A stretch of DNA of 46,212 bases, from assembly GCA_041658405.1 (NCBI GenBank), contig JBBAAG010000014.1:1-46212 (forward strand), read 5' to 3'. This document shows, piece by piece, positions 44,586 through 46,212 of the stretch (position 1 is the stretch's first letter; every line of letters starts with the position of its first letter). Both the position numbers and the translations under genes were made by a program. The notes under the pieces are model-generated. The model made no database searches. It worked only from the letters and a program-made list of their open reading frames with translations, and was not told the DNA's origin. This DNA is from Elusimicrobiota bacterium (GTDB taxonomy: Bacteria; Elusimicrobiota; UBA5214; JBBAAG01).

Positions 44586-45257
44586 TTACTGTCCTGCGCC
44601 AACGCCCATCATCTTATAGATATCATCATTCGTTGCCTTCTCAGCTTCACGCGATTTTTCAATATCTTTATCAAGCTTATCAGCTATCATATCAGCCTTC
44701 GCGTCTACCATTAACGCACGGATTTCCTTCTGTGCCCTTAGTTTTTCTTTTGTCCAGCGTTCTACCATATCGGCAGAAAGAAGTACACGGATCCATATTT
44801 GCCCTGTATCTTTATCGATATAAGTCTGCTGCACAAACGGTCCCGATATTTCGGTATCCACTAAGTTCTTGATTAACCCTTCTGTACGGTCAATCGCGGT
44901 ACTGACGTTCTCTGACGGGTTAACTCCGCCTTGTTCCTGCCAGTCACCAAACGTGTTCTTCACAACGCTTTCAACTTTTGTCTTAATATTACCCGCGAGG
45001 TCAGCTTTTGCACGGACCGCTGCGGTTTGCATCTGTGCCTGGAATGACGCACGTTTTTCTGCCATACCAACACCCTGCATAACCTTACCGGACTGTATCT
45101 GCGGATCCGGGATAGTTACTGCACCGGGCAGCGGTACCCAGTTCGGTATCCCGCGTTCCTGTTTCGGTGTTTCTTTTACATTAATCTTTGTCCCGCCGCA
45201 ACCAAAAGCTGTCACTACTAACGCTAACCCTACTGCTGCCAATAGTGCTTTTTTCAT
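44586..45257 (-). CDS. LPP20-like lipoprotein (second copy type)
   Basis: A ~223-residue lipoprotein with lipobox TAFGC (Cys ~20). The mature region starts IPNWVPLPGAV, and the LPP20-like pattern KVMQGVGMAEKRASFQAQMQ (quoted: VMQGVGMAEKRASF) with following helices is seen, then DTGQIWIRVLLSADMVERW. A charged helical C-terminus ends MMGVGAGQ. The frame opens with GTG at 45272, directly on the AAGGAG, so I prefer the ATG at 45257. Its best promoter is ~170 bases upstream, leaving a long leader. Confidence 0.78.
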   Translation of the reverse strand: MKKALLAAVGLALVVTAFGCGGTKINVKETPKQERGIPNWVPLPGAVTIPDPQIQSGKVMQGVGMAEKRASFQAQMQTAAVRAKADLAGNIKTKVESVVKNTFGDWQEQGGVNPSENVSTAIDRTEGLIKNLVDTEISGPFVQQTYIDKDTGQIWIRVLLSADMVERWTKEKLRAQKEIRALMVDAKADMIADKLDKDIEKSREAEKATNDDIYKMMGVGAGQ

Positions 45258-45308
45258 CTTAGCTTCTTTCACTCCTTTTTTATGTTCTTTCTACTGTATA
45301 CCATATTT

Positions 45309-45320
45309 ACTTAACTATAC
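45309..45320 (-). promoter_or_regulatory. Shared 12-base upstream element (copy 2), possible -10 region
   Basis: GTATAGTTAAGT on the minus strand, 52 bases before the ATG at 45257 and identical to 44428-44439. Confidence 0.35.
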
Positions 45321-45432
45321 TACTACAACTACACTAAACTAACCCACCTGACTACACGTTTCTGATATTACCTTTTCCCCACCTCCTTCTCACAAAAAAA
45401 ACCTAACTTGAAATTTATAATATTTAAGATTA

Positions 45433-45461
45433 AGTATAGCCATTCCCTGTGGTTTAGTCAA
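45433..45461 (-). promoter_or_regulatory. Promoter upstream of the second LPP20-like gene
   Basis: On the minus strand TTGACT (45461-45456), a 17-base spacer and TATACT (45438-45433). Transcription would start near 45426, giving a leader of about 170 bases that includes a T9 run and the purine-rich GAAGGAGGTGGGG without an open frame behind it. Confidence 0.6.
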
Positions 45462-45494
45462 CTGTGTTTTTTTTCACATATATCCGCGGTTAAG

Positions 45495-46212
45495 TTACTT
45501 CAAACCCTTGGCAGTATCCATATAGTTCTCAGCTTCATCCATATTACTCTGGAACGCTTTACAGGCAGCGGTGTAATAATACACCATCCGCAGTTTTGAC
45601 TGTTCATCAGAACCCCCGAGATTTGCCTTAAACCCCTTAACCGCATCATCAAAAAGGTACTTCGTCAGCATATCCTGGGGAGACCTAGACATTCTCTCAA
45701 GATCAGCATTCATATTTGTAGCAGCGAGATTCGCGTATTTTGAAAGTAACTCCAGCCGTTTTACAGTGGCAACATTTTCCTTCCCTGCTTGTTTACTTGC
45801 GAGGAAAAGATATGACGCAGCTGAAATCCCGATCCCCGCGAGCACTGTAGTTATCACAAACCCTATGGCAGCGAGTTTTGACGAGTTCCTGCTTAATAAC
45901 ACCGCCTTTTGGTTATACGCTTTCTCAAGTTTCTTCGCTACCAGCGCTACAACGGGTAACGGGTCCTCAGTTTTTAGTTTAAGAATTTCAGTAATTTTTT
46001 TTGTGTACTTAGAACTATAAAAATTCGCGAGGTTAGTAATCGTAGCGAGCCGTACTTCACTGGCTTCATCATTAATCATTTTCTCTAACGACTTAACAAT
46101 AATCCCGCAGGTATCCTCATAATCCGAGAACGTTCCCAGGGTATTGATCACAGCTGCGCGTACCTGCCACCTCGCATCTTTCAGAGATTCAATCAGTGTA
46201 GCAACAACGCTT
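45495..46212 (-). CDS. HEAT-repeat membrane protein, 5'-truncated by window edge
   Basis: The frame stays open to the window edge. Codons upstream of the GTG at 46151 encode SLKDARWQVRAAVINTLG, a clear HEAT repeat, so the true start is outside. A second HEAT unit follows (EKMINDEASEVRLATITNLA). A transmembrane helix (AAIGFVITTVLAGIGISAA) comes about 90 residues before the C-terminus, followed by a helical region with a TPR-like end (MVYYYTAACKAFQSNMDEAE). HEAT repeats bind proteins; the partner is unknown. No terminator is obvious after it. Confidence 0.72.
   Translation of the reverse strand, partial: SVVATLIESLKDARWQVRAAVINTLGTFSDYEDTCGIIVKSLEKMINDEASEVRLATITNLANFYSSKYTKKITEILKLKTEDPLPVVALVAKKLEKAYNQKAVLLSRNSSKLAAIGFVITTVLAGIGISAASYLFLASKQAGKENVATVKRLELLSKYANLAATNMNADLERMSRSPQDMLTKYLFDDAVKGFKANLGGSDEQSKLRMVYYYTAACKAFQSNMDEAENYMDTAKGLK

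Overview
The window reads as a gene-dense piece of a Gram-negative (diderm), moderately AT-rich bacterial chromosome. Housekeeping genes (argS, queA, pth, rplY, eno, ftsB, topA, xerC/D, dprA, comM) are interleaved with genes for secreted and outer-membrane proteins. Three secreted proteins end in an FlgD-like or type IX-like C-terminal Ig domain, and several PorV-like beta-barrels and LPP20/FecR envelope proteins are present. That mix suits an uncultured candidate phylum in the Elusimicrobiota, Firestonebacteria or Omnitrophota neighbourhood, but I cannot fix the taxon from sequence alone.

Layout. 1-5014 (+): an LCP cell-wall ligase cut by the window edge, rsfS, argS, an ECF sigma factor with a small zinc-finger partner, and queA. 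5009-6417 (-): pth and rplY, transcribed from a divergent promoter region. 6605-13722 (+): a barrel-TPR protein overlapping a 1768-residue multidomain surface protein. 13716-27536 (-): nine closely spaced genes behind one good promoter. These run malic enzyme, PabB-PabC fusion, a CBM-like secreted protein, two barrel proteins carrying helix-hairpin-helix modules, another barrel, a heparinase-like lyase, an SGNH hydrolase and an alpha/beta hydrolase. 27537-27838: a divergent control region with a perfect CRP-type palindrome. 27839-39700 (+): a TPR/beta-propeller protein, a P-loop NTPase, dCMP deaminase, comM, a second secreted/barrel pair, a LysM protein, a TPR protein, dprA, topA and xerC/D. 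39772-40716 (+): a UBA-like protein of unknown function. 40719-46212 (-): tRNA-Leu(UAA), ftsB, eno, hypA, a FecR-domain protein, two LPP20-type lipoproteins and the end of a HEAT-repeat membrane protein.

How the genes fit together. The most unusual theme is the repeated pairing of a PorV/UPF0164-like barrel with a secreted protein bearing an FlgD-like C-terminal domain. It occurs at three places (6605-13722, 18841-24256, 31969-33956), usually with overlapping reading frames. This could be a type IX-like export and anchoring scheme. Two of the barrel proteins carry ComEA-like helix-hairpin-helix modules, and comM, dprA and a dCMP deaminase lie nearby, so a link to DNA uptake is possible but unproven. 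The lyase, SGNH hydrolase, alpha/beta hydrolase and CBM-like protein suggest extracellular polysaccharide breakdown. Packing is tight: several promoter elements overlap the stop codon of the preceding gene, and convergent genes overlap at their ends.
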